Numbered from the stretch's first letter, positions 16,997 through 25,547 are shown. The stretch is DNA of 64,000 nt from Bacillus sp. CH30_1T (GCF_008364765.1 NZ_VTUY01000005.1:40423-104422), one strand, 5' to 3'. Notes: generated from the sequence alone by a model not told the origin. Translations and numbers: made by a program.

Positions 16997-18238
16997 TTAA
17001 GAAGTGCTTTTGAGTACGGGTTCTTCTGCAAAATACTCGGATTTACTTGGCATAAGAACCAACCTTATTTGCCAAATACTTATCACAAGCATTAATGTAG
17101 AGGCAGCAATAATACTATACCTAACCGGAATAATATCACCTGTAAAACCAATCAATAAAATGAAAATTACCTGAAGAAAACTTTGAAAGATACCGTATAT
17201 GCTAGAAATCCTCCCCATCATTTTAATTGGGACATTATTTTGGTAAAAAGTCATAAACCCAGTGCCGGAAAAAGAGTTAAAAAAACCTAAAATCATAAAT
17301 CCAATAGCTACTGACCAAAAGGAAAAAGAAAAAGCATAAACCAGATAGCCCACTGAAACCATAAAATAACCAAGGGATATTAGGACTCTGATTGATAATT
17401 TTTTAGCCACTATCGAAACAGTAGTTGCTCCTAGAATAGAACCCACTCCTGTTAAACTTATTAGTAATCCATATTCTGTCTCAGATAAATTTAATACCTT
17501 CTGTGTAAAGACAACCTCTTGGGCATCCATTCCAAGTGCTACAATCATAAAAAATTGAGCTAAGAAGTACACTTTTACTATAAATAGACTGCTTTGGCTA
17601 AATTTAAATACTTCTTTCCAATCACTTTTCAATATATTCAAATTAATCTTGGGTACTGTGACATCAATTTCAGTATTCACGTTTGGTAATAAATACACCA
17701 AGATTGCTGAAATAACAAAAGAAAAGGCATTTATCCATATTGATATATTAACAGAGGTAATGAGTAGGAGTGCCCCAGAAATAGCAGGTCCGATTAAAAA
17801 GGCACTAGAAGTAATCAAACTCCTGAAAGAGTTAAATTGTTTCCGGCCTTTCTCTGGAACAACATTCGTGATATAAGTAATTGCTGCTGGTTCAAAGAAT
17901 GCTTTTGAAACGGAGAGAAAGAATAGACAAACATATATAAGCCAGATAGAGCTGAAGAAAGGAATGATTGCTACCAAAGTTGCACGAATAATGTCTGTTA
18001 CAATCATTATCCTGCGAATGTTCAATCGGTCAATAATACTACCAGACCAAAATTTCGTTAACATCGAAGCAATAGGTCCTATAATCCATAACCCAGCTAC
18101 TGCAGCAGCAGAGCCCGTTAGTTTTAATACTAAAACATTGATGGCAACAAGATAAATAAAATCTCCTAAGGTTGATATCCCCAATCCAAATAGTACTAAA
18201 TATGAATTCTTTTTTTGTGAGAAGATTGGTTGATTAAT
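16997..18238 (-). CDS. MFS transporter
   Basis: Major facilitator permease with 12 predicted helices, in the MFS_3 / multidrug-type branch (LGDFIYLVAINVLVLKLTGS, FEPAAITYITNVVPEKGRKQFNS, GVGSILGATTVS). The first in-frame usual start is TTG 18184, which would cut into helix 1. The frame stays open upstream, and an ATT at 18238 lies 5 nt after GGGGTG, giving NQPIFSQKKNSYLVLFGLG in front. I take the ATT start (413 residues) as likely. Probably a drug or metabolite exporter. Single-gene unit. Confidence 0.85.
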   Translation of the reverse strand: MNQPIFSQKKNSYLVLFGLGISTLGDFIYLVAINVLVLKLTGSAAAVAGLWIIGPIASMLTKFWSGSIIDRLNIRRIMIVTDIIRATLVAIIPFFSSIWLIYVCLFFLSVSKAFFEPAAITYITNVVPEKGRKQFNSFRSLITSSAFLIGPAISGALLLITSVNISIWINAFSFVISAILVYLLPNVNTEIDVTVPKINLNILKSDWKEVFKFSQSSLFIVKVYFLAQFFMIVALGMDAQEVVFTQKVLNLSETEYGLLISLTGVGSILGATTVSIVAKKLSIRVLISLGYFMVSVGYLVYAFSFSFWSVAIGFMILGFFNSFSGTGFMTFYQNNVPIKMMGRISSIYGIFQSFLQVIFILLIGFTGDIIPVRYSIIAASTLMLVISIWQIRLVLMPSKSEYFAEEPVLKSTS

Positions 18239-18368
18239 ATTAACACCCCATCAAATGGATTCTAGTATATACTTTTTCTACAAAAAATTGGGAATTTCCT
18301 GTAAATATTAATACTTGTCACAAATCATTCATAACTAAATAAGAACCCTAAGCTAAAGGGTTCCCTTT

Positions 18369-18453
18369 TTCCATTAACCTGCTCCAATAATTGAAGAGGG
18401 GCAATAGCGGGATCAATTAGCTGATCTTCAGTTATTGCCCCCTTTTATGGAAT
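18369..18453. repeat. cassette-type intergenic element, family a
   Basis: Left core TTCCATTAACCTGC, stem GGGCAATAgc / TTATTGCCC around GATCAATTAGCTGATC, then right core CCTTTTATGGAATA. One of the most complete examples. Confidence 0.85.
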
Positions 18454-18505
18454 AGGACTTCGTTCGAACTTTGATTATTTCCATTTCATTGAAGAGAAAA
18501 TCCGC

Positions 18506-18676
18506 TTACCAATCCCGTCCTTCTCCTGATTGGTAATTACTACTCTCCCCAGCTTTGGTCGCAGGGTCAATACCCTGAGTATGTTTATTATTTCTGTTCT
18601 TTTTTCGTCGACAATCAATAAACCAAGCAAATAACAAGATGCCAACAATCAAGATTACAAACCACCACATATTCAT
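18506..18676 (-). CDS. small single-pass membrane protein
   Basis: 56 residues (MNMWWFVILIVGILLFAWFI then a basic, polar tail ending GEGRDW). GGGGGATG overlaps the start region. One membrane helix and a cytoplasmic tail. It lies between a family-a and a family-b element and is below the usual size cut-off of gene callers. Function is unknown. Confidence 0.65.
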   Translation of the reverse strand: MNMWWFVILIVGILLFAWFIDCRRKKNRNNKHTQGIDPATKAGESSNYQSGEGRDW

Positions 18677-18701
18677 CCCCCGCTTTATATAAATTTATTC
18701 T

Positions 18702-18787
18702 TAAACTAAACTGCTCGTTAATCCAATAACTTCAACAAAAAAAGCGTTAATCCTTCTTAGATCAACGCCCCCTTTTATGGAATATAG
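18702..18787. repeat. cassette-type intergenic element, family b
   Basis: TAAACTGCTCGTTAATCCAA, AAAAAAAGCGTT ... AACGCCC stem, right core CCTTTTATGGAATA (18771-18784). Also a good minus-strand terminator. Confidence 0.85.
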
Positions 18788-18798
18788 ACTCTCCCACA

Positions 18799-19347
18799 TT
18801 AATTTACTTTTTCTAAAAGATTTTTAATTTGAGTATCATTTTTTTCTCTAAATTCGTTTATTACTTTCTTCTTGAATTCATTCCACTCTTCACCCTTAGA
18901 TGTTATATCGTCATACAGTTTGTTTTCCAATAACTTTCCCTTCATCGATTCATAAGCATATTCTTTGTAGTATTCTTCTACTGTCATATTCATTTCATTG
19001 AGAAGGTTATGGAAGTTTTCATTTTGTGCTTCATTTGCCATCTCTATATTAAATTCTATAACCTCTTGAACTTCTTCATCCGATACAGAAAAGCCTTGGG
19101 TTTTAGCTTCATACATTAATATGTAGTCATCGATTAATTGTTCTATCGCATTAGCTCTTATGTTTTCTTTATCTAATGATTGCTTAGAGTTGAGACTCTC
19201 TAAAGATTGTATTCTCCTCTCAATTTTATTTTCCGTTACATATTCATTCAGAGCTACAACGTTAACCCCTCCTTTTTGTGCATCGCTTATTACGCATCCT
19301 ACCAAAAGTGACATTGTGAAAAGCATAAAAACAATAAATTTCTTCAA
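18799..19347 (-). CDS. lipoprotein with SurA-like N-terminal domain, no PPIase domain
   Basis: 182 residues from a TTG. Lipobox LVGC (Cys18). Then the helical SurA/PrsA-type N-terminal module: LNEYVTENKIERRIQ, AIEQLIDDYILMYEAKTQGFSVSDEEVQEVIE, YYKEYAYESMKGKLL. The parvulin isomerase domain that normally follows is absent, so this is a chaperone-like lipoprotein without catalytic module. Probably acts on secreted proteins outside the membrane. Single-gene unit. Confidence 0.75.
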   Translation of the reverse strand: MKKFIVFMLFTMSLLVGCVISDAQKGGVNVVALNEYVTENKIERRIQSLESLNSKQSLDKENIRANAIEQLIDDYILMYEAKTQGFSVSDEEVQEVIEFNIEMANEAQNENFHNLLNEMNMTVEEYYKEYAYESMKGKLLENKLYDDITSKGEEWNEFKKKVINEFREKNDTQIKNLLEKVN

Positions 19348-19384
19348 AAGTATTCAACCTTTCTGTTTGCTTACATTACGACCT

Positions 19385-19470
19385 TAGCTTATTCGACTAA
19401 CCTGCCCATAGCTGAAGATACTAAGTCTTTCTGAAGACAAGCTGGCTGCTATTTGGCTCCGGTTAGCTTT
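19385..19470. repeat. cassette-type intergenic element, variant with GGCTGC arm
   Basis: ACTAACCTGCCCATAGCTGAAGA, TCTTTCTGAAGA hairpin, GGCTGCTATTTGGCTCC, GGTTAGCTTTAT. A similar GCGGCTG-TTTGTT right end is at 25.53 kb. Confidence 0.6.
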
Positions 19471-19491
19471 ATAATCTAGTCTTTTATTGGT

Positions 19492-20082
19492 TTACCTACC
19501 TATTCGTTCAAGTGTATTTGAATAATTGTCATCAATAATTAGCATTGGTTCCTTTATTGACTGTAAAATACTTTTCATGTCAATTAATTCATTGTCTATT
19601 TCTTCACTGATGGTTCTAAAAACTGTAATTACGGCTTCCATTTTCTCTTTTTCTTCATTACTTATGGCATAAGAATGATTTTCAAGGAACTTATTTGTCA
19701 TACCAGATATAAATTCATCAACACGAAATAAGCTATACTGCATTAAATCCCAATCGGATGATGCGTCTCCCATATGTATTGTATTGATAGCAAATAAGTA
19801 GGAATGAATGCTTCTACTTTCTCCTTTAACAATTCTCCAATTGTTGTACAAATCGCTTTTCACTTCACTGTTTCCTTCAGTTAAATTAACAAACTCCTCC
19901 AGCCTGTTAGCCAGATTATTACCTTTAACAGTAATAATTGATAAATTATCATAATTTCTATCTACAGTCTGATTAACATAAAGTCTATATTCAATCTGAA
20001 CATAAAAACTGTAAATAACAAAGACTCCAATTAACAAAAAAAGAAATCTGTTTAAATACTTTTTCAAATTTGCTTTATACAT
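19492..20082 (-). CDS. hypothetical membrane-anchored protein
   Basis: 196 residues from the ATG at 20082 after GGGGG; longer readings from 20247 run through the repeat element at 20.12-20.19 kb and are not credible. One N-terminal membrane helix (about 12-28) is followed by a long helical extracytoplasmic domain with several Asn/Glu-rich segments. No family was recognised. Single-gene unit. Confidence 0.65.
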   Translation of the reverse strand: MYKANLKKYLNRFLFLLIGVFVIYSFYVQIEYRLYVNQTVDRNYDNLSIITVKGNNLANRLEEFVNLTEGNSEVKSDLYNNWRIVKGESRSIHSYLFAINTIHMGDASSDWDLMQYSLFRVDEFISGMTNKFLENHSYAISNEEKEKMEAVITVFRTISEEIDNELIDMKSILQSIKEPMLIIDDNYSNTLERIGR

Positions 20083-20116
20083 ATAATCCCCCATTGACTC
20101 TTTTACTTCTTCAAGT

Positions 20117-20190
20117 ATCCTGTCCCAATAATTGAAGAAGGGCAATAGCTGGATCATATGATCTTCAGTTATTGCCCCCGTTATGGAATC
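20117..20190. repeat. cassette-type intergenic element, family a
   Basis: TCCTGTCCCAATAATTGAAG, GGGCAATAG ... TTATTGCCC stem around GATCATATGATC, right core CCGTTATGGAAT. Confidence 0.8.
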
Positions 20191-20200
20191 GGTCCGTCCC

Positions 20201-20344
20201 TTAAAGTCCCCCCCAAGGTCCACTACTGTTAGACTTAATTCTTTCAAGTTCCTGAAGTTGCTCTTCTTTACTACCTCTAAGAACTCTACGACCTAGTGAA
20301 CCTGCAAGACCAAAAAACACTATAATCCCAATTAACAGCCACAT
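20201..20344 (-). CDS. small single-pass membrane protein
   Basis: 47 residues starting MWLLIGIIVFFGLAGSLGRR, then a charged amphipathic segment (GSKEEQLQELERIK) and SSGPWGGL. An optimal GGAGGTG lies 7 nt before the ATG. Comparable in plan to the protein at 18506: one helix, then a polar tail. Confidence 0.65.
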   Translation of the reverse strand: MWLLIGIIVFFGLAGSLGRRVLRGSKEEQLQELERIKSNSSGPWGGL

Positions 20345-20487
20345 ATTTTTCACCTCCTTTTTTGGCGGTTCAACCATTCCAGAAGACTGCTGGTTCTTTA
20401 ATACAGCATTTTCTATATATCAAAAAGATTATCTCTACATCTTATGAAGCTTCCAACACTTGATTGAGTACATTTTGTGTTGTTTTT

Positions 20488-20697
20488 TTACCTTCCAAAA
20501 AAACTTGGTAATGGTACACCAATATCGAACAATACACTTGTTATAAAAAAGAAAACTATTATTAAAACGCAAATGCCAACAAACACTGACCATATTTTGC
20601 TATCTTCAACTTTTATTCTTTTTTATGCTTCTTCTTTCTGTATAAGCCCTTGTACAAATCTTAGCCTTTGATTTTCATCTTGTCTTTTGGTGTGCAT
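20488..20697 (-). pseudogene. small membrane-protein gene with in-frame stop
   Basis: AAAGGA then ATG at 20697: MHTKRQDENQRLRFVQGL ... KEEA, TAA, then in the same frame KRIKVEDSKIWSVFVGICV, a membrane helix, and a C-terminus ending PSFFGR. A single nonsense codon interrupts a protein of about 69 residues. Confidence 0.55.
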
Positions 20698-20806
20698 AGT
20701 TTCAGTCCTTTCATAAGACGACTAACTTAATTACGGAGACATCAATCATCCCGCTCTTTAATAATTGAATTAAGGACTGCTGCTACCTTTAGTAATCTCT
20801 TCAGCT

Positions 20807-20880
20807 TACCTACACAATAATTGAAGAAAGGCACTTGTCGGATCAATTAGCTGATCTTCGGTTATAGCCCTCGTTAGTTT
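20807..20880. repeat. cassette-type intergenic element, family a
   Basis: CTACACAATAATTGAAGAAAG, GGCA...GATCAATTAGCTGATC...TATAGCCC, CGTTAGTTTA. The left core is degenerate; another core-like CCCGCTCTTTAATAATTGAA lies at 20750-20769. Confidence 0.7.
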
Positions 20881-21035
20881 AACAACGAATTTATAAAAAT
20901 TGTTCCCCAATAGAGAAAACTCATAGTTAAAAACACAGATCCAAATACAGTAAGTCCTTTTGGTAATTTTCCATAAAAATAAATTATTGCTAATCCTATA
21001 AATATGTGAATGATAACAACAAGAAATATATTCAC
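20874..21035 (-). CDS. small two-helix membrane protein
   Basis: 53 residues from a GTG at 21035 with AGAGGTG upstream: a first helix (NIFLVVIIHIFIGLAIIYFY), a short GKLPKGL loop, and a second helix ending FINSLLN. A longer minus-strand frame in 20806-21063 overlaps it but runs through the repeat element and lacks membrane character, so this frame is preferred. Confidence 0.6.
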   Translation of the reverse strand: MNIFLVVIIHIFIGLAIIYFYGKLPKGLTVFGSVFLTMSFLYWGTIFINSLLN

Positions 21036-21091
21036 TCATTTCACCTCTACCAAATTGTAACATTTTGCATTAAGTGAGTGTATACTTCTTA

Positions 21092-21178
21092 TTCCGTTAA
21101 CATGCCCCAATAATTGAAGAAGGACAATAGCCGGAGATCAATTAACTGTCTTCAGTTATTGCCCCCCATTCTTGAATA
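21092..21178. repeat. cassette-type intergenic element, family a
   Basis: Left core TTCCGTTAACATGCCCC, GGACAATAG ... TTATTGCCCC stem around AGATCAATTAACTGTCT, right end CCATTCTTGAATAG. Confidence 0.8.
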
Positions 21179-21183
21179 GCTCG

Positions 21184-21405
21184 TTATTTACCTTTACGCA
21201 ACATATACGATATTAAATCGTCCCAAATTAAAATAATACCTAAAACCAACGCATATCCCCAAAATGTATTTAATGTGTCTACAGCATAATTTAGCAACCC
21301 GTTAGAGAATTTTTCGTCCCATCTAATAACATCTGAAATAATCGATAGTAGTAAAATAGAAATTGCAATTGCTATACAGGTAACACCAAATATCTTCCTT
21401 AACAT
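21184..21405 (-). CDS. hypothetical two-helix membrane protein
   Basis: 73 residues from the ATG at 21405, five bases after GGAGGG; the upstream ATGs lack sites. Two membrane helices (about 6-26 and 48-64) separated by DVIRWDEKFSNGLLNYAV; C-terminus MLRKGK. No family was recognised. Single-gene unit. Confidence 0.65.
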   Translation of the reverse strand: MLRKIFGVTCIAIAISILLLSIISDVIRWDEKFSNGLLNYAVDTLNTFWGYALVLGIILIWDDLISYMLRKGK

Positions 21406-21478
21406 CCAAACCCTCCACAACTCAGAAATTAAAATATTCATTTCCAGTCTCATTTGAACTTGTTAAAATGCCTCTACA

Positions 21479-21600
21479 ATCCTGCCCGATTACTTAATAC
21501 CAATTATTTCAAAACAGATTAATAAACTCAATCATGTAATCATTGATTAAAAAGACACTTACCTTTTGACAGATAAGTGACCGATTGTTGAACCAATTAA
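21479..21600. repeat. cassette-type intergenic element, family c
   Basis: CCTGCCCGATTACTTAA, the box TTAATACCAATTATTTCAAA, AAACTCAATC, stem around GACACTTACC...GATAAGTGAC, then GATTGTTGAA. Confidence 0.8.
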
Positions 21601-21607
21601 CTTTCAA

Positions 21608-22024
21608 TTACTCTTTATTTGTCTTTCTAAAACCATAAAACGTTCTAAATCCTTTTTGCTCATAAAAAGTACGAGATGTACTGTTTGCTAGCATTTCCAT
21701 TCTAGTCGTTGGGTATAAACTCTGAACATAATTAAGCAATGCTTCTCCAATGCCTAACCCACGGTAATTCTGACTTATTAATACTTCGCAAATGAACAAT
21801 GTGATAGATTTGTCTGTAAGTCCCCTAACATATCCAATTACCTGTCCATTTAGTTCTGCTACATAAGCAATATTTGAATTATCCCAAGCTCCCTTTGTAC
21901 TTCCTTTGTTTCCAACAAGGTTACTCCACTTTTCGTCTGCATTTAGCTTATTTATATGTATAAAGTCTTCTTCTCTATAATTTCTAACCTCAAGCAAGTG
22001 TTCATTTTTTAGTCGTATTTGCAA
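21608..22024 (-). CDS. GNAT-family N-acetyltransferase
   Basis: 138 residues from a TTG at 22024, six bases after GGTGGAG. VRNYREEDFIHINKL opens the fold, NYRGLGIGEALLNYV is the acetyl-CoA motif A (RGLGIG), and NSTSRTFYEQKGFRTFYGF is motif B. Acceptor is unknown. Single-gene unit between cassette-type elements. Confidence 0.82.
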   Translation of the reverse strand: MQIRLKNEHLLEVRNYREEDFIHINKLNADEKWSNLVGNKGSTKGAWDNSNIAYVAELNGQVIGYVRGLTDKSITLFICEVLISQNYRGLGIGEALLNYVQSLYPTTRMEMLANSTSRTFYEQKGFRTFYGFRKTNKE

Positions 22025-22145
22025 ATGAATCTCCACCTCTAGTTTTCAAAAATACTATCCAATTCTTAAGAAAGGAGTGACCCGCTATGCTGCAATCGCT
22101 ACCTTTAATGGAAAGACTTCCCCTTTTAGCTTAATAGCCAAATCA

Positions 22146-22325
22146 CTAAGATTTTTTACCAACTTGCCCATATGTGTTTAATATCAAGTGAGTAATAATT
22201 AACGACAATAAGTAAGCAATAGCAGGTTCAGATGTAGTCCATATTGAAACTAACGATAAAAATAATAAAGTAGCTATACCAAAAAGAATAATTAAATAAA
22301 GTAAAAAACTTATGATTACACTAAT
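22146..22325 (-). CDS. small two-helix membrane protein
   Basis: 59 residues if begun at the ATT at 22325, six bases after GGGGGTG; GTG codons at 22334 and 22346 overlap that ribosome binding site. Two long hydrophobic helices (IIFLLYLIILFGIATLLFL-like and AIAYLLSLIITHLI) and a polar end GQVGKKS. Function is unknown. Like the MFS gene at 16997, it appears to use a non-canonical start. Confidence 0.55.
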   Translation of the reverse strand: MSVIISFLLYLIILFGIATLLFLSLVSIWTTSEPAIAYLLSLIITHLILNTYGQVGKKS

Positions 22326-22463
22326 CTTAAACACCCCCACTAACACTATATTAGCATGTAACTCCTTTAAACAAACTCGACCTTTACTTGAATTATTTAA
22401 CTGCCCTTTCTTCTAAGTATCTTTTATATACTCTTGCATTTTTCATATGATTTTGCCGGTTCT

Positions 22464-22652
22464 TTACTTCTGTTTTTTCTCTTCAGATAATGAGCCTAAA
22501 ATTCCTTTATGAATTTCATTTAGTAAATATAATCCCCGAAATATGCTTCCTACAACAATTCCGAATGCAACAAGACCACCAAAAACAGGACCCATGGTCC
22601 ATAAAATGAGGCCTAATACTGTACTTAAAATTATTGATAGAAACAAATACAT
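22464..22652 (-). CDS. small two-helix membrane protein
   Basis: 62 residues from the ATG at 22652, nine bases after GGAG. Two hydrophobic helices with a glycine-rich turn (MGPVFGGLVAFGIVVGSIFRG) and a charged C-terminus (SLSEEKKQK). No family was recognised. Single-gene unit. Confidence 0.6.
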   Translation of the reverse strand: MYLFLSIILSTVLGLILWTMGPVFGGLVAFGIVVGSIFRGLYLLNEIHKGILGSLSEEKKQK

Positions 22653-22714
22653 ACATACCAACTCCATTCTACGCTAACCTAACTAAATTCATTAATAATT
22701 TCAATGACCTTATC

Positions 22715-22790
22715 CCATTAACCTGCCCCGTTAATCCAATATCTTCAACAAAAAAGCGTTAATCCTTCTTAGATCAACACCCCGTTTGTT
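22715..22790. repeat. cassette-type intergenic element, family b
   Basis: CATTAACCTGCCCCGTTAAT, CCAATATC, AAAAAAGCGTT ... AACACCCC stem, CCGTTTGTTAAG. Confidence 0.85.
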
Positions 22791-22795
22791 AAGAG

Positions 22796-23113
22796 TTAAA
22801 AAGGAATTTCCCCTATAAAAAATGGAACAAAAACTCCGACAGTAGAAGCAATAACAATTACCCAAAATGTTTTTGAGGTTAATCTTTCCTTCAGTAACCG
22901 ACTTTCTATTGAAACAAAAAAGGAGAGTACGATTGTATATAATCCAAAAAGCATAAATGATAAACCAAACCATACTACCCAAACGTTTCCTATAAATCTA
23001 ATTCCAGAACTTTCATAAACATTTTTAAGAACATTATCAGTTAATAAAAAACCAACAACTAAAAATAGAATAATTTCAATAATAGTAATTAAATATATTT
23101 TCCATATAGCCAT
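22796..23113 (-). CDS. hypothetical four-helix membrane protein
   Basis: 105 residues from the ATG at 23113 after GGTGGAGAG. Four membrane helices (about 4-22, 38-62, 80-100) with a basic SRLLKERLTSK loop. No family was recognised. Its promoter side abuts core-like sequence and the IS110 element. Confidence 0.62.
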   Translation of the reverse strand: MAIWKIYLITIIEIILFLVVGFLLTDNVLKNVYESSGIRFIGNVWVVWFGLSFMLFGLYTIVLSFFVSIESRLLKERLTSKTFWVIVIASTVGVFVPFFIGEIPF

Positions 23114-23199
23114 CTCTCCACCCCCCCTCGAAAAATAACCAAATTTACCCACATTTATTACAACATTGTTCCTGCACTAAACTCCCTCTATAAAGAAAG

Positions 23200-23563
23200 A
23201 GATAACTCTTGTTTTCTCGCTTATTCTTAAAATTTCTATGAGATTTATATAGCTAAGACATTTAAAGTATGGAAAGGTGTTGAAAGTAAGGGTAATTTGG
23301 GGCATGAAGAGAAAAGGAAGTTAACCTACCCAGCCACTCAATCCAAAAAGTGGTTAACTAGTAAAAGTATGGTCGCACTGGTGGATCTCCACATTTCTCA
23401 TGGAGGTCAACCCTCCCAATTCTCACAGAGTCTATGCTCTAAAATTCCTTCGTCCAACCTTTCCATGAGCTGGATGTCAGTCATGCTGCCCTACAGGGTT
23501 TATGTCCGTACTTTAATGGTTTTACTGACTAATCCGTGCTTCAAATGTCTATGGTAATAACCT
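23200..23563 (-). other. non-coding right end of IS110 element, possible bridge-RNA region
   Basis: No gene. Contains several short hairpins (for example GGTGGATCTCCAC and GGTCAACCCTCCCAATT) downstream of the transposase. IS1111-type members of IS110 carry their guide (bridge) RNA on this side; presence here is inference. Confidence 0.35.
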
Positions 23564-24875
23564 CTAAGAAACTTTTAAATAACGCCAGTGATACATTAAA
23601 CTGCGTCCCGTAATTGAGCCAGATGGGGAATGTCTTTCAACATTTTCTTCACTAAACTCACATTGCTTTGTGCCAATTGCAAATAAGATACGTATAAGCT
23701 TGTTACAGATGACTATCATGGACTGCATCTTCTTCAAAGGGTTACTCTGTCGAGTAGTATAATACTGATGTAAAGCTTTAAAAGCGGCATTCTTGGCGAC
23801 CAACGGCATAGCTACTCGGAAGAGGAGAGCCCTAAGTGCTTTCCTGCCTCGTTTCGTGATTTTCGTTAATCCTTTATGCTTTCCGGAGGTATTCTCCTTC
23901 TGGCTAAGTCCCGCCAACATGATGACCTGGCGAGGATGAGCATAGTTTCTTAGGTCTCCTACTTCCGCGTAGAACCCAGCCACTGTTTCCTTACCAATTC
24001 CCGTGATCGCCAACATTTGTGGAACACCAGGTATCTGTTCAAGAAGTTCTTCTATATCTGAATCTAATTCTTCGAACCTTTCGACTACCAACTCATACTT
24101 TTCCAGTAAAGTGAGGAGCTCTAATTTAGCCATCTTTGAGCCTTCCCGAATGCCAATTGAGTCTTTGGCAGCGCGTTACAGCTCTTGAATTTTACGGAGT
24201 CCAACCGCACGTTTTACAGTCTTTCTAAGGTGCGTCAAAATGTCTTGATCCGATAAAAGTTCCAACTCACTTGGCAATACATTTATCTTCAATAACTGTA
24301 GTACTGCTTTCCCTTCCCAATCCTTAATAACGGTGAGAAACTCAGGGAAATAGCTATCTAGCCAGTTGTGAATCTGCCCTTGAAGCATCTGTAAATCAAC
24401 AGACAAAAGGTCGCGTATTTTTCTGGCCACACGAAGTTCTGCATAAACTCCTTACGGAATTTGTGATTCAGCGTATCTTCCGTCTTTGACTAACTGGGCA
24501 ATCACTTTGGCACCTTTGACATCATTTTTAGTTGGTGAATTGTCCAACTCTTTGGACTTCTTTACATGCATGGGATTCACGACCACAAATTTTATCTCTT
24601 TTTCTTTTAGAAAATGTGCGAGATTGAGCCAATATTGGCCAGTCGGTTCCATTCCGATAATCACTTTTTCCATTTTGTTTAGATGTATTAACTGCTTGAT
24701 CCAGTTGAGAAACCACTCGAAATGGGCTTGTGTATTTTCAAAGTGACATGGGGTTCCAAACTACAATCCCCTAAAGTCTTGAGCACGCGACATGCTTGAA
24801 TTTCGCAATGTCTACTCCTATAATTAGTGTTTGAGAAGTAATTTGAGCAATCTTTTCATTTTGGTTATAATTCAT
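23564..24875 (-). pseudogene. IS110-family transposase, multiple frameshifts and stops
   Basis: GGAGG then ATG at 24875 opens NYNQNEKIAQITSQTLIIGV followed by DIAKFKHVA (first Asp of the DEDD site), then a stop. Further pieces in other frames are VIIGMEPTGQYWLNLAHFL (Glu of the site) with SPTKNDVKGAKV (Asp), a middle segment IRDLLSVDLQMLQGQI, and the C-terminal Transposase_20 domain ITGIGKETVAGFYAEVGDL, PRQVIMLAGLSQKENTSGKH, KRGRKALRALLFRVA. The length, about 1.3 kb, is right for IS110, but at least three lesions inactivate it. Confidence 0.88.
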
Positions 24876-24969
24876 GTTGAAGGCCTCCTGGTATATATGA
24901 TTTTGTCCGTTTTGCTTGCCGGCTCAGGACACTCATATCATACCAAGAGGTTCTTTTTTGTTTAAATCT

Positions 24970-25036
24970 CATTTTTCTTCATAACAGGAATGCTACCCTT
25001 TACTTGAACAGAGGGCGGCTGCTTGTTCAGCAAACG
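24970..25036. repeat. tail of the 375-bp repeat plus core
   Basis: CATTTTTCTTCATAACAGG then AATGCTACCCTTTACTTGAA, matching the last 30 bp of the repeats ending at 47799 and 63323 and running into a core; then GGGCGGCTGCTTGTTCAG. Confidence 0.7.
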
Positions 25037-25041
25037 CAAGA

Positions 25042-25425
25042 TTATTTAAAATTACTCGTAATTTTAACGAGAACATAATTTTTAGTCCACATTTGTGTGG
25101 TCGCAATTAAACTTTTATCGTCTTTTTCAAAGAATAGACCAGCACCATTTTTATCTTTAAATTCCCATCCATTTGAGACAACCATTTGTTTAATATTTTC
25201 ATCAGCAATCGATATACCCTTATTCGCACTACTTGTGATATACCAAATAAAATCCCCATCTACTGCAATCTCAGCTATTTTACTATCCGATTCTTTTAGT
25301 TTATCAATTACTTCTTTGGCTGATAAATTTTCTATTGGAAGAGAGGGATAGTATAGTTTATTTACAAATATGTACACACCAATAATAACTATTACACTCC
25401 CTAGTATAAATCCAACCTTTTTCAT
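25042..25425 (-). CDS. hypothetical membrane-anchored protein
   Basis: 127 residues, GGGGTG six bases before the ATG. One N-terminal helix (VGFILGSVIVIIGVYIF) acts as an uncleaved signal anchor; the remainder is a small extracytoplasmic alpha/beta domain (SNGWEFKDKNGAGLFFEKDDKSLIA). No family was recognised. Single-gene unit. Confidence 0.65.
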   Translation of the reverse strand: MKKVGFILGSVIVIIGVYIFVNKLYYPSLPIENLSAKEVIDKLKESDSKIAEIAVDGDFIWYITSSANKGISIADENIKQMVVSNGWEFKDKNGAGLFFEKDDKSLIATTQMWTKNYVLVKITSNFK

Positions 25426-25469
25426 CTTATCACCCCTTTATTAATTTTTTAATCAAGACATTTTTATAA

Positions 25470-25546
25470 AATCCGTTCTTCAACAATACTGCCTAGTTAG
25501 CCGAAGATGCTCTGAGAAACCAAGGCGGGGCGGCTGTTTGTTGAAT
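25470..25546. repeat. cassette-type intergenic element, GGCTG variant
   Basis: CAATACTGCCTAGTTAGCCG, GATGCTCTGAGAAACC, GGCGGGGCGGCTGTTTGTTG. Same right end as at 25.01 kb. Confidence 0.55.
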
Positions 25547-25547
25547 A

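Larger units (their letters stand above)
23200..24969 (-). mobile_element. IS110-family insertion sequence, inactivated
   Basis: Contains a broken DEDD-type transposase (23564-24875) with about 90 bp upstream and about 360 bp of hairpin-rich non-coding DNA downstream. That long 3' non-coding side is the IS1111-type arrangement. The right limit is placed where CATTTTTCTTCATAACAGG, the tail of the 375-bp repeat also found at 47.8 and 63.3 kb, resumes (24970). The left limit is uncertain (23160-23290). Confidence 0.65.

Noticed and set aside
20806..21063. 85-codon minus-strand frame
   Set aside because: Extends through a family-a repeat element; the overlapping GTG frame 20874-21035 has a ribosome binding site and membrane helices and is preferred.
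22731..22982. 83-codon minus-strand frame
   Set aside because: Shadow of the membrane protein at 22796-23113 and reads through a family-b element.
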